The notes under the pieces were generated by a model that was not told the DNA's origin, searched no databases, and saw nothing but the letters and a program-made list of their open reading frames with translations. This document shows, piece by piece, positions 9,656-19,747 of a stretch of DNA of 64,000 nt. The position numbers and the translations under genes are program-made. The stretch's first letter is position 1, and each line of letters begins with the position of its first letter. Source of the DNA: Nocardiopsis eucommiae (GTDB lineage Bacteria > Actinomycetota > Actinomycetes > Streptosporangiales > Streptosporangiaceae); NCBI GenBank assembly GCA_018388625.1, contig CP074402.1:5704001-5768000 (forward strand), given 5' to 3'.

Positions 9656-10720
9656 ATGCGCGTACTTGTCACGGGTGGGGCCGGGTTCATCGGATCGCGG
9701 GTGGCGGAGGAACTCCGCCTGGCCGGGCACGAGGCGGTGACCCTCGACGCCTACCTTCCGCTGGCGCACGCGGGGCGCGAGGGGGCGCCCGTGGACGTCG
9801 TGGCCGACGTCCGGGACGGCGCGGCCGTGGAGCGGGCGCTGCGGGGGTGGACGCGGTCTGCCACCAGGCGGCCATGGTCGGCCTGGGGTCGGCGGACTTC
9901 CTGGACGCGCCCGACTACGTGGGCTGCAACGACCTGGGCACGGCGGTCCTCCTGGCGGCCATGGCACGGGCCGGGGTCCGCCACGTCGTGATGGCCGGTT
10001 CCATGGTCGTCTACGGGGAGGGCCGCTACACCTGTCCCGAGCACGGCGACGTCCGCCCCGGGCCGCGGGCGGAGGCCGACCTCCGGGCCGGGGTGTTCGA
10101 CCCCCGTGCCCCCGGTGCGGGACCGCGCTCGTCCCCGGCCTGGTGCGGGAGGACGCGCCGAGCGACCCCGGAACGTGTACGCGACGACCAAGCTGGCGCA
10201 GGAGCACCTGTGCGCGTCGTGGGCGCGCGCGGTGGGCGGGCGGGCGCTGTCCCTGCGCTACCACAACGTCTACGGCCCGGGCATGCCCCGCGACACCCCC
10301 TACGCGGGGGTGGCCTCCTTCTTCCGGTCGGCGCTGGCCCGGGGCGAGGCGCCGCGTGTGTTCGAGGACGGCCGCCAGCGGCGCGACTTCGTGCACGTGC
10401 GGGACGTGGCCCGCGCCAACGTGGCGGCGCTGGAGGCGCTGCCGGACCGGGCCGAGGGCGCGCTGTCCGCGTTGAACACCGGGAGCGGCACCCCGCACAC
10501 CATCGGGGAGATGGCCCGGGCGCTGGCGGACGCGCACGGCGGGCCCGCCCCCGTGGTCACTGGCGAGTACCGGCTCGGGGACGTCCGGCACATCACGGCG
10601 TCCTCGGACCGGCTGGTCCAGGAGCTGTCCTGGCGTCCGAGGGTCGGATTCGCGGAGGGCATGGCGGAGTTCGCCCGCTCCGAGCTGCGGGGATCGGTCG
10701 GCACCGGCGTTCCGGGGTGA
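9656..10720 (+). CDS. NAD-dependent epimerase/dehydratase, three frame breaks
   Basis: Extended short-chain dehydrogenase, about 355 residues, acting on nucleotide sugars. The Rossmann motif TGGAGFIGSRV is at the N-terminus; the active-site motif appears as YATTKLAQEHL (YxxxK), preceded by AGSMVVYGEG. An unusual insert between them carries CPEHG and, in a different frame, CPRCG, a possible zinc-binding insert that I also recall from other members of this family. Three breaks are seen near 9850, 10105 and 10170, each one missing base. The C-terminal part (RDFVHVRDVARANVAAL, TGSGTPHTIGEMA) is typical. ATG 9656 is supported by the Rossmann start. It heads the island of glycosyltransferase, DUF2064 and methyltransferase genes. 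Confidence 0.85.
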
Positions 10721-10790
10721 TGACCGATACGCCCGCGTGTCGTGAGCGCCTTCACTGGCTGTACCTTTATCGCTTCGTAACGTAACCAGG

Positions 10791-11506
10791 GTGATCAACG
10801 AACCTCACGTGAACGAACCAGCCCCGGTCGACGTGGTGCTCCCCTGTCTGAACGAGGCCGCCGCGCTCCCCTGGGTCATGGAACGCGTCCCGCCTGGCTG
10901 GCGGGCGATCGTCGTGGACAACGGCTCGACCGACGACTCGGCGGCCGTCGCCGAGAAGCTGGGGGCCGTGGTCGTCCCCGAGTCGCGCCGGGGCTTCGGA
11001 GCGGCGTGCCACGCGGGTCTGTCGGCCGCCACCGCCGAGTACGTCTGCTTCTGCGACTGCGACGCCTCCCTGGACCCGGGCCTGCTCCCCGGGCTGGTGG
11101 ACCGGGTGCGGAGGGGTGAGGCGGACCTGGTCCTGGGGCGGCGCCGTCCCACCCGCAGGGGTGTCTGGCCGCCGCACGCGCGGGTCGGCAACGCCGCCGT
11201 CGCCCGGATGCTGCGCTCGCGGACGGGGTGCGGGTCCGCGACATCGGCCCGATGCGCGCCGCCCGCCGGTCGGGGTTGGTGGGGCTCGGGATGATCGACC
11301 GCCGCTCGGGCTACCCCCTGGAGACGGTCGTGCGGGCCGCCGACGCGGGCTGGCGCATCGCGGAGGTGGACGTCCCCTACCTGCCGAGGTCCGGGGCGTC
11401 CAAGGTGACCGGGACCTGGCGCGGGACCTGGACCGCCGTGCGCGACATGACCTCGGTGCTGCGCGAACCGCCGACCGGGGCGCGCACGAGGGAAGGGGAG
11501 CGATGA
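10791..11506 (+). CDS. Family 2 glycosyltransferase
   Basis: About 239 residues, GT-A fold. The N-terminus has VDVVLPCLNEAAALPWV, nucleotide-binding VVDNGSTDDSA and the metal-binding region CFCDCDASLDP, resembling dolichyl-phosphate/undecaprenyl-type sugar transferases (DPM1-like). The C-terminal acceptor region has DIGPMRAARR and GYPLETVVRAADAGWRIAEVDVPY. The frame breaks near 11225 (one base missing). Its stop overlaps the ATG of the DUF2064 gene (ATGA), showing a translationally coupled operon with the next two genes. The start is GTG 10791 or GTG 10809. It probably makes a polyprenyl-linked sugar for the GT-C-like protein at 14.8 kb; this is inference. Confidence 0.85.
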
Positions 11507-12135
11507 GCCCGGCCACCACGACCCTGCTGGTGATCGCCAAGGAACCGGTCCCCGGCCGGGTCAAGACGAGGCTGACACCGGAGTACTCGCCCGAGGAGGC
11601 CGCGGCGATCGCGGAGGCCGCGCTGGCGGACACACTCGACACGGTGCGCTCGCTCCCGGCGCGACGGCGTCTCCTGGTGCTGGAGGGGCGGCCGGGCCCC
11701 TGGATGCCGGACTCGGGGTTCGAAGTGGTCCCGCAGTCGGGCGGTGGCCTGGACGAACGGATCGCGCACGCGTTCTCCCTGTGTACGGGACCCTCCCTGC
11801 TGATCGGCATGGACACGCCCCAGGTCACCGCCGGGCACCTGGCGCCCGCTCTGGCCTCCTGGGAGCACACCGACGCGTGGTTCGGCGCGAGCGAGGACGG
11901 CGGGTTCTGGGCGCTCGGGATGGCCGACCCCGATCCCGGACTGGTGCGCGGCGTACCGATGTCCACCCCGCGTACCGGGCGCCTCCAGAGAGCGCGACTG
12001 GTGGACGCGGGGCTGCGCGTGGGCGACCTGGACGTGCTCAGTGACGTGGACACGCCACGGGACGCCGCCACGGTGGCCCGGCTGGTGCCCGGGAGCCGCT
12101 TCGGCAGGGCCGTCGGAACGGGGGTCCGGTCGTGA
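11503..12135 (+). CDS. DUF2064 / TIGR04282-type glycosyltransferase-like protein
   Basis: 210 residues, intact. It begins with LLVIAKEPVPGRVKTRL, the signature of the DUF2064 family (nucleotide-diphospho-sugar transferase fold, CofC/MobA-like), followed by LLIGMDTPQVTAGHL and FGASEDGGFWALGM. Members have been tied to arsenosugar biosynthesis but commonly sit next to GT2 genes without arsenic genes, as here. ATG 11503 overlaps the GT2 stop, and its own stop overlaps the GTG of the methyltransferase. A GGAAGGGGAG ribosome site precedes it. Probably a nucleotidyl- or glycosyltransferase in the same sugar pathway. Confidence 0.85.
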   Translation: MSPATTTLLVIAKEPVPGRVKTRLTPEYSPEEAAAIAEAALADTLDTVRSLPARRRLLVLEGRPGPWMPDSGFEVVPQSGGGLDERIAHAFSLCTGPSLLIGMDTPQVTAGHLAPALASWEHTDAWFGASEDGGFWALGMADPDPGLVRGVPMSTPRTGRLQRARLVDAGLRVGDLDVLSDVDTPRDAATVARLVPGSRFGRAVGTGVRS

Positions 12136-12802
12136 GCGCGCCGGAGACGGGTGTCGGTACCAGGGCGGCCCCGTGGCTGTGCGACCCGTACACCCGGGCG
12201 CTGGCCAACGGGCACGGCCCCCTGTACCTGCGCAGGTCCGACGGGTGGATGCTCCCGTTGGAGGTCGAGCGGTGGTGCGGGGAGACGGACGCCGCCGACG
12301 AGAGCGTGCTGGAGCGCGCCGAGGGCGACACCCTCGACGCGGGCTGCGGCCCCGGCCGCATGGTCCTCTCGCTCGCCTCCCGGGGGCACCGTGCGCTGGG
12401 CGTGGACACGAACCCGGTGGCCGTCTCCCGCGTGGTCGAGGCGGGCGGGCGAGCGGTGCGCGCCTCGGTGTTCGACCCCCTGCCGGAGGAGGGCCGCTGG
12501 CACACCGCGCTGTTGATCGACGGCAACATCGGGATCGGCGGGACCCCGTCTGCGCTGCTCGCGCGGATGCGCGAACTCGTGTCGCCCCGGGGGCTGCTCA
12601 TCGTCGAGACCGCCGACCCGGACGTCCACGAGTGCGTGACCGTGCAGGTCACCGACGGTCGGGGAAGCCGGGAGTCCCCTTCATGTGGGCGCGGCTGGGA
12701 CTCCCCGCCCTGCGCTCCTACGCGGAGGGCGCCGGATGGCGGTGGTCGGACTCCTGGCAGGTGCGGGAGCGCTGGTTCGCGGCGCTGCGCGCGCCCCGCT
12801 GA
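12132..12802 (+). CDS. Class I SAM-dependent methyltransferase
   Basis: About 223 residues. Motif I is LDAGCGPGRMVLSLASRG; the acidic SAM-ribose residue follows in ALGVDTNPVAV. The C-terminus, WRWSDSWQVRERWFAAL, lies in a shifted frame after a one-base deletion near 12660. GTG 12132 overlaps the DUF2064 stop (GTGA), so it is the third gene of the coupled operon. The substrate is likely a small molecule, lipid or sugar made with its operon partners; nothing in the sequence defines it further. Confidence 0.82.
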
Positions 12803-12821
12803 ACCGTGGTCCGGGCCGTCG

Positions 12822-13259
12822 TCAGGCCGCGCGGTCCCGGCGCGCCCGCCGGTGCCGGACCGCTCCCACCGCCGCCGAGGCCGCGAAGAGCGCTGCGCTG
12901 GCCAGGAGCCACCGCGCGGCGAACGGTTCACCGGTCAGTCCCGTCTTGGCGACGTAGGTGTGGGAGGGCCCGAGGATCAGCGGGAGGTAGACCAGGAGCA
13001 GGAGCCCGGAGGCGACCGCGGGGACCAGCACGAGGTGCCCGCGTCCGACCAGCCGGAGGGCCCGGCCCACCAGCGTGTAGGCCGGGACGAGGACGAGGTC
13101 GTGCAACAGGGCGGCGCCCACGAACCAGACCGCGATGCCCCATGGGTCTCCCCCGTGCAGCAGGCGCGTGCCCGCGTAGGCGACGAGGGCCAGAACGCCG
13201 ACCATCAGGAGCAGGTGCCAGGGCGAGGCGCCGTACGCGCGGCGCACGAGCGCGGTCAC
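12822..13259 (-). CDS. Small four-helix membrane protein coupled to molybdopterin oxidoreductase
   Basis: 145 residues, intact, with four hydrophobic segments and a short basic tail (RHRRARRD). Notable conserved-looking patterns are DPWGIAVWFVGAALLHDLVLVPAY and GPSHTYVAKTGL. GTG 13259 overlaps the stop of the upstream oxidoreductase gene (GTGTGA), so it is translated with it. Histidines inside predicted helices (HDLV, PSHT) could ligate heme or metal, but this is speculation. I recognise it only as a frequent partner of this oxidoreductase type. Confidence 0.7.
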   Translation of the reverse strand: MTALVRRAYGASPWHLLLMVGVLALVAYAGTRLLHGGDPWGIAVWFVGAALLHDLVLVPAYTLVGRALRLVGRGHLVLVPAVASGLLLLVYLPLILGPSHTYVAKTGLTGEPFAARWLLASAALFAASAAVGAVRHRRARRDRAA

Positions 13260-14645
13260 ACCGCACCGAAGCTGAGCCGGGTGACCCACTTGGTGTTGTG
13301 CACGCCCGGGCACGCGGGCACGATCACCCGGGCCGGGTACCCGTGGTCGATCGTCAGGTCCGCCCCGTCGACGCGCAGGGCCAGCAGTGAGCGGGGGTCC
13401 GCGACCTGGTTGTCGCGGAGCGCGGCGCTGGCGAAGGACCCGGAGGTCTGCGCCGACTCCACGAGGACCCCGGGCGGCCCGTGGGCTCCGACCAGCGCGG
13501 CGAGGTCGGCCAGGCGCACGCCCTCCCAGTCGAGGTTCCGTGTGGACCACCCCTCCACACAGGCGATGGGCAGCGCGGACCGGTGCTGGGGAAGGTCGAG
13601 CAGCTCCCGCCGGGTGAGCACCACCTCCCGTCCCTCCCCGCGTACGGTCAGCCGCCAGTCGGGGCCGGTGTCGGCCTCGGTGACGCCCGCGTAGGCGGCG
13701 GTCGTGTTCACCGGGAATCCGTCGGCGCCCTCTCCGGGCAGCCTCCCGTGCGGAGCCAGGACCGCCGTCGGCCGCAGCGCGCCCCCGAGGCTCTGCCCGA
13801 CCGTCGTCAGCAGGAGCGCCAGCGAGCCCAGGCCCACCGCGCCGAGCAGGGTGCGGCGCGACGCCGCCGCCGGGTCGGGGTCGGGCGCGACCAGGTCGCC
13901 CGCTCCGCGCGGCCCCGGTGCTCCAGTGCCTGGCGGAGTCCGCGTGCGCGCAGCTCCCGCACCACGGTCGGCAGTTTCAGCACGACGTGGGAGAACAGGG
14001 CCGCGACGAACACCCAGGCTCCGTAGAAGTGCAGGGGGTAGAAGGAGCCGGGGAAGAGGTACTCCAGTTGGATGTTGAGGATGCCGGTCGCGAAGACGAA
14101 CAGCGCGCCGCCCACCAGGAACAGGACGGTCAGGCGCTCGAGCGCTTGGGCGGCGGAGGCGACCGGCGGCCAGCGGAAGAGGAGCGGCACGACCGACCAC
14201 AGCTTGGCCAGGAGCACGGGGACCAGCGCGATCCCGAGCGTGACGTGCACGCCCTGGGTGAGGCGGTAGAGCCACGGAGGATCGGTGGGCCAGGGGAAGA
14301 GGTAGAACCCGAGCAGGCCCTTGTCGGGGGTCTTGTCGTTGGGTCCCAGGTCCGGGTTGTAGGCCGCGTAGGAGAGCAGACCGGTGACGAACAGGATCGG
14401 GAGCCCGACGAGCAGGACCGAGCCCAGCAGCGACGTCAGCCACGGACCGCGCGAGGGGCTGCGCCAGAAACCGGGCCGGGTGGGTCCGAAGGGGGTCCGT
14501 CCCGCAGGAGTCCCCGCAACCGCCCGCCCCGCGCCCGGGGCTCGCCTCCGTCATCGCCCGGGGACACCGGAGGTGTCCCCCACCCTGGTCGTCCTCGTTC
14601 ACGCGATCGGTCGCCTCTCGGTCCGACGGGCCGGCTCGCGGTCAT
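13256..14645 (-). CDS. Membrane molybdopterin-dependent oxidoreductase (sulfite-oxidase-like) with cytochrome b-type helices
   Basis: About 463 residues. The N-terminal half has membrane segments (WLTSLLGSVLLVGLPILFVTG, HVTLGIALVPVLLAKLW, FYPLHFYGAWVFVAALFSHVVLKLP) with histidines placed as in b-type heme proteins. After a linker and another hydrophobic helix comes a molybdopterin-binding domain of the sulfite oxidase superfamily: RELLDLPQH, IACVEGWS (Cys likely ligating Mo), VRLADLA, DHGYPARVIVPACPGVHNTKWV. The fusion would pass electrons between membrane and cofactor, on the outer face. Two breaks (near 14488 and near 13912) are each one missing base. The start is ATG 14645, reading MTASRPVGPR. 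It is coupled to the small membrane protein downstream. Confidence 0.82.
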
Positions 14646-14790
14646 GCTAGGCCGCGCCCCTCGGTCAGGGCCGCAACACCGTCCTCGCGGTGTGTCACCC
14701 GAACCGCTGGTCAGACCGCATCACACCGGGCTCCGCGACACGCCCCGGCACAACCGGGCCACGGGGGCGCACCTGACCTACGGTGACGGC

Positions 14791-16183
14791 GTGACGCAGC
14801 CCGAACTCCACAGGAGGGTCCGGGGCGGGGCCGACACGGACCGCGCCCCGTTCCGCACCGACCTGGTCGTGGCCGCCCTGGCCGTGCTCCTCTTCACGAC
14901 CGCCGCCGTGGTCGGCACCCGGATCCAGGACGCCCACGGTGTCCTGTACGTGGCCTGGCCGCCGTTGTACGCGACGTGGCTCCCCCACACCGGCCCCGGC
15001 ACGTTCCCCGCCCTCGTCCTGGCGGCGGCGGTGGTCCTGTACGGGCCCGTGGTGGCGCGGACCCTGCCGTGGCGGCCCCTGGTGTGGTCCGTCTGGGGCG
15101 CCTCCGTCCTGTGGACCACCGCCCTCGCGCTCGTCGACGGCTGGCGGCGCGGGATCGCCGACCGCCTCCTCTCCCCCACGAGTACCTGGCCTCGGTCGAC
15201 CGGTTCCACGACGTGGGCGCCGCCCTGAGCACGTTCACCGAGCACGTGCTGGTGGGGCAGCCGGACAACTGGCCCACGCACGTGGCCGGGCACCCGCCGG
15301 GCGCGGTCCTGACGTTCGTCGCCCTGGACCGGATCGGTCTGGGCGGTGGGGCGTGGGCCGGGATCTGGTGCGTGGTGGTCGGCGCCTCGGCCTCGGCGGC
15401 GGTCCTGGTGGCCCTGCGCGCGCTCGGCGCGGAGGGCGCGGCCCGCCGGGCGGCCCCGTTCCTGGTCGTGGTGCCCGCCGCCGTCTGGGTGGGGGTCTCG
15501 GCGGACGGCTACTTCGCGGCGGTCACCGCGTGGGGGCTGGCACTGCTCGCCGTGGCGGCGGCACCCGGGGCCCGTGCGCCGCGCTCCGCCGCGCTGGCGG
15601 CGGGGGTGCTGCTGGGGTGGTCGGTGTACCTGTCGTACGGACTCGTGCTCATCGGCCTCCTGGCCGTGGCCGTGCTCCTGTGCGCGCGGAACGCGCGCCC
15701 CTCCCCTACGCGCTGGGGGGCGCCCTCGCGGTGGCCGCCGCCTTCACCGCCGCGGGTTTCTGGTGGTGGGAGGGGTACCAGCTGCTCGTGGAGCGCTACT
15801 ACCAGGGGGTGGCGGCGGTCCGCCCCTACGGCTACTGGGTGTGGGCGAACCTGGCCACCGTGTGCGTGACGGCGGGGCTGGCTGCCGTGGCGGGGGCCCG
15901 CCGGGCACTGGCCCGGGTTCCGGAGGCGGTGCGGGGACTGCGCCGGGCACCCTCACGGGAGGACGCGGCGGTGGCCCTGCTGGTGACCGCCGCGCTCTGC
16001 GCGGTCGCCGCCGCGACCCTGTCCGGGATGAGCAAGGGCGAGACCGAACGCATCTGGCTGCCGTTCGTGCTGTGGATCGTCCCCGCCGTCGCCCTCCTGC
16101 CGACCGGCCACCGGCGTGCCTGGCTCGCCGTGCAGGCGGCCACGGCCCTCATGGTCAACCATCTGCTCCTCACCGGGTGGTGA
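14791..16183 (+). CDS. Polytopic GT-C-like glycosyltransferase / integral membrane protein
   Basis: About 464 residues with ten or more hydrophobic segments. After the second or third helix comes a periplasmic-loop motif NWPTHVAGHPPGAVL, and later GFWWWEGYQLLVERYY and SGMSKGETERIWLPF; this layout (loop motif early, ExxRIW late) is that of GT-C membrane glycosyltransferases that use polyprenyl-phosphate sugars. Two one-base deletions break the frame near 15180 and 15705. GTG 14791 follows a weak ribosome site. With the GT2, epimerase, DUF2064 and methyltransferase genes nearby it probably decorates an envelope lipid or polymer. The oxidoreductase pair lies in between on the other strand. Confidence 0.75.
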
Positions 16184-16413
16184 CGGCGCGGACCGCCCCT
16201 CGGGTTCGTCCCGTGCACCCGAACCGGCCGGGCCGCGCACCGACGACGACACACGGCCTCGCAAAGAGGACTTAAAGCGGCAAAAGGCATGTTTCGGGCT
16301 CCCCTCCGAGCGAGCAGGGTCCCCTACGAGACCGAACCCGTCCGGAGGGCACGGGAGCTCCTCGAAGGCTCTGCTCCTGCTTCTGGCTGGGAACACGACC
16401 GGAGGGAAACACC

Positions 16414-17795
16414 ATGGGTTACGCGACCACGAACCCCTACACGAACGAGACCCTGGCGACGTTCGCGGAGATCGGGGACGAGGAGCTGGACCGTGCCATC
16501 GGCACCGCCCAGAGGACCTTCGAGTCGTGGCGCACCAGGTCCTTCGAAGAGCGCGGGGCGGTCGTGCGGCGGGCCGCCTCGATCCTGCGCGAACGACCCG
16601 ACGACTTCGCCCGGCTCCTCACGCTGGAGATGGGCAAGCTGTTCGAGGAGAGCCGGGGCGAGGTGGAACTCGCGGCCTCGATCCTCGACTACTACGCGGA
16701 GAACGCCGAGGAGTTCCTGGCTCCCGAGAGGGTGGCGACCGAGGACCCGAAGGCCGGTGAGGCGGTGGTCGTCAGCGATCCGATCGGGGTGCTGTTCGGT
16801 GTCCAGCCGTGGAACTTCCCCTACTACCAGCTGGCGCGGTTCGCGGGGCCCAACCTCATGGCCGGGAACGTCGTGATGGTCAAGCACGCCTCGATCGTCC
16901 CGCAGTCGGCCGCGGCCTTCGAGTCCCTCTTCCGGGAGGCCGGTGCACCCGAGGGCGCCTACACCAACGTCTACGCCAACAAGGACCAGGTCACCCGGGC
17001 GATCAGGGATCCGCGCGTGCGCGGCGTCGCCCTCACCGGCAGCGAGGGGGCGGGTTCCAGTGTCGCGGCCCACGCGGGCGAGCAGCTGAAGAAGAGCACC
17101 CTCGAACTCGGGGGAGCGACGCCCTCATCGTCCTGGCCGACGCCGACCTCGACCTCAGCGTCGAACGCGCCCTCTGGGGGCGGCTCAACAACGCCGGTCA
17201 GAGCTGCGTGGCCTCGAAGAGGATCATCGTCGTCGAGGAGGTGGCGGACGAGTTCCTGCGCCGCTTCGGCGAGGGGTTCGCGCGGCTGCGGGCGGGTGAC
17301 CCGTTCGACTCCGGCACGACCCTCCCTCCGCTCTCGTCGCAGAGCGCCGCCGACGACCTCCAGGAACTCGTGGACGAGGCCGAGGCGCACGGCGCGACGG
17401 TCATCACGCCGGGCGATCCCGTGCCGGAGCAGGGTGCGTTCGCGCAGCCGAGGATCATCACCGGCATCACCAGGGACAACCCGGTCTACGACAAGGAGTT
17501 CTTCGGCCCCGTCGCGCTCTTCTTCCGAGCGGAGGACGAGGACGACGCGGTGCGGATCGCCAACGACTCCACCTTCGGTCTGGGCGGGTCGGTGTTCACC
17601 GAGGACGTCGCGCACGGGGCGGACGTCGCCCGGCGGATCGACACCGGCATGGTCTTCGTGAACCACCCCACCTGGACCCGGCCGACCCTGCCGTTCGGCG
17701 GTACCAAGAGGTCCGGCTACGGAGAGGAGCTCTCCGCCGCGGGCATCCAGGAGTTCGTCAACAAGAAGCTCATCACCGTGATGCCGACCGGATAG
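16414..17795 (+). CDS. NAD(P)-dependent succinate-semialdehyde dehydrogenase
   Basis: About 461 residues, aldehyde dehydrogenase superfamily, oxidising succinate semialdehyde (or a similar aldehyde) to the acid. Seen: PWNFPYYQLAR (cofactor pocket), TGSEGAGSSVA, the general base in LELGG, the catalytic Cys in NNAGQSCVASKR, EEFFGPV-like KEFFGPVALFF and PFGGTKRSGYG near the end. The frame breaks near 17118, one base missing between LELGG and DALIVLADADL. ATG 16414 follows GGAGGGAAACACC. It is a single gene followed by a hairpin. The short protein (under 470 residues) fits the subfamily that includes GabD2-like enzymes. Confidence 0.9.
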
Positions 17796-17811
17796 CCCGT
17801 CGCGGGGCGCT

Positions 17812-17839
17812 GAGGGCCGCGCGGCCCCGCGCGGCTCTC
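17812..17839 (+). terminator. Hairpin after dehydrogenase gene
   Basis: A 13-bp stem of almost only G/C pairs with one G-T pair, starting 17 bp after the stop; the loop is very short. Probable terminator. Confidence 0.55.
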
Positions 17840-17918
17840 CGAAAACCCCACCGGCCACCCCTGTCACCTGGCATCGTCACTTCCTGTGACTGTCATACGA
17901 CGAGGGAGAGGTGTCGCG

Positions 17919-18977
17919 GTGAGTGAGGCTGACGACGTCGCGGTCAGTGTGGGACGGATGAACGGGTCCCCGGTCGCGGGGCAGCGCACGGAGGCGCCCC
18001 TGTCGAGGATCGTCTCCTCGGCCATGTTGATCCACGCGGTCTCCGCGATGGTCGAACTGGGCGTGGTGGAGCGTATGTCGGACGGGCCGCGCCCCGTCTC
18101 GGAGCTGGCACGGGAGGTCGGGGTTCCCGAGGAGCGCCTGCTCGTGGTCCTGCGCGCGGTGACGGCGGCCGAGCTCGTGGTGCAGACCGCGCCCGGGGTG
18201 TTCGCGCTGAGCCCCGCCGGGAACCACCTGCGCCCCGACGACCCCCTGGGCCTGCGCGACCTGTTCCGCATGTGCACGTACGGGGACCTCTTCCAGGCCT
18301 GGACCCGCCTGGGCCGGTCGGTGGGCACGGGCCGCGCCGCGTTCGAGATCCACACCGGCAGCGCGCTCTTCGACTACCTGAGCGAGAACCAGGACGCGGC
18401 GGAGGTGTTCAACAGGGCCATGAACGCCTCCACCCCCGCCGGAACCCTGCTGCGCGCCGCCGACCTGGAGGACGCCGGGACGGTGGTGGACCTCGGCGGC
18501 GGGGAGGGCGCCACGCTCGCCGCCGTCCTGCGGGCCCGCCCCGGCGCGACCGGGACCCTCTTCGACCTGCCGGAGGTGGTGGCGGGGGCACCGGCGCTGC
18601 TGCGCGACGCGGGGGTGGACGACCGGTGCTCGGTGGTGGGCGGCAGCTTCTTCGAGGGGGTCCCGGAGGGGGCCGACGTCTACGTGATGGCGCGGGTGAT
18701 GCAGAACTGGTCCGACCGCGACGCGGTCCGCATCCTGGCCAACGTCCGGGCGGCGATGTCGGCGGGCTCGCGGCTGCTGATCGTGGGCCACCTCCCGGAG
18801 CGCGACCGGCCGAGCGCGTTCGTCGAGGCCATCAGCCTGAGCATGTTCGTGCTCTACGGGGCACCGCTGCGCTCGGCGGAGGAGTACGAGGAGCTGTTCG
18901 CCGAGGTGGGCCTGGTCCTGCGCTCCGTGCACCGGGTGCCCGACGGGGAGTCCGTGATGGACGTGCGTCCCGTGTGA
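17919..18977 (+). CDS. Methyltransferase of diketopiperazine cluster (family 2 type, His replaced by Gln)
   Basis: 352 residues, intact. The winged-helix dimerisation domain (SAMLIHAVSAMVELGVVERM, VPEERLLVVLRAV) precedes a SAM fold with motif I VVDLGGGEGATLAAVL. At the position of the catalytic His of O-methyltransferases (usually HDW) it reads VMQNWSD, so the general base is Gln. This suggests a non-O target, for example a ring nitrogen of the diketopiperazine; inference. GTG 17919 follows GGGAGAGG and is preferred over GTG 17886. It is convergent with the CDPS gene (39 bp between stops) and looks paralogous to the methyltransferase at 20710, the pair bracketing the CDPS/CDO genes. Confidence 0.85.
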   Translation: MSEADDVAVSVGRMNGSPVAGQRTEAPLSRIVSSAMLIHAVSAMVELGVVERMSDGPRPVSELAREVGVPEERLLVVLRAVTAAELVVQTAPGVFALSPAGNHLRPDDPLGLRDLFRMCTYGDLFQAWTRLGRSVGTGRAAFEIHTGSALFDYLSENQDAAEVFNRAMNASTPAGTLLRAADLEDAGTVVDLGGGEGATLAAVLRARPGATGTLFDLPEVVAGAPALLRDAGVDDRCSVVGGSFFEGVPEGADVYVMARVMQNWSDRDAVRILANVRAAMSAGSRLLIVGHLPERDRPSAFVEAISLSMFVLYGAPLRSAEEYEELFAEVGLVLRSVHRVPDGESVMDVRPV

Positions 18978-19016
18978 CCCGTGGGGCGGGTCGCCGACCG
19001 CCCCCGCCCCACGCGC

Positions 19017-19747
19017 CTATCTCGGCTGGAGGACGAGGTGCCCCTGCCCCGGATGGAGACAGGAGGTGTCCCCTCCCAGTTCGACCAGGAGCGGCAGGAG
19101 CTCGTGGTAGCAGCACACCGACGAGGGCACCGACAGCACCTCGGGTGTGCTGAGCAGGAAGGGCAGTTCGGCGCGCAGGTAGGACATCCCGGCCGCGAAA
19201 CGGGCGTCCGGCGCCGCGACACCGCCGCCGACGACCCGGCGGACGTGCTCCTCGCACGCCCGCCGGACCCTCGGGTCCTCCCCGATCCGCCGGTCGACCC
19301 GTTCCAGTGCCGACCGGTACCCCGGCAGGTCGACCGTCTCCGACAGGGCCAGGACGCGCACCCTGGCGGGCACGTCGGAGGCCGCCTCCACGGCACGCCG
19401 CACACGGCGCCGCACGTCCCGGAGGGCCCGGGCGGTCCTGCGCGCGGCGTGCGCCCCGTCGTCGCCCGACGCCAGGTACATCGTGTCGAGGTGCAGGTCC
19501 GCGTAGAGGAGGTCCACGGCGGTGAACCGGTGGCCCGTCCAGGTGAGGAGCTGGGCGAGCCGTTGCTGGCTGAAGTAGCCGTTGCCCGCGCTGATCCCGA
19601 TGAGGGCGTGGTCGCCGCGCTCCACGAGGAGCCCGCAGCTCGGGGTGAAGGGGCTCGCGCGGAACACGTCCTCGGCGCCTTCCGGAGATCGGATCTCCCC
19701 TCGGGGCCGGGGCCCTGCGGCAGCGTCGACTCAGGCGGATACGGCAC
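19017..19747 (-). CDS. Cyclodipeptide synthase (AlbC/CDPS family)
   Basis: Uses two aminoacyl-tRNAs to form a 2,5-diketopiperazine by a ping-pong mechanism. Family marks: GDHALIGISAGNGYFS, with the nucleophilic Ser in GIS; LLYADLHLDTMYLA; ALRDVRRRVRRAV; the Tyr/Glu pair in SYLRAELPFLL; and VPSSVCCYHELLPLL. These match AlbC Ser37, Tyr178, Glu182 and Tyr202; the Asn after AG matches the NYQ subfamily. An uninterrupted frame runs from GTG 19667 (216 residues). A better start is GTG 19747, with GGAGGAG upstream, overlapping the CDO B stop; reaching it needs one missing base near 19700 and gives about 243 residues, the size of AlbC. The product is probably an aromatic dipeptide such as cyclo(Phe-Tyr), by analogy. 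Confidence 0.93.

Noticed and set aside
19017..19667. Taking GTG 19667 as the only CDPS start
   Set aside because: It would shorten the N-terminus relative to AlbC, and a much better ribosome site stands before GTG 19747; a one-base gap in between is likely, given the rest of the window.
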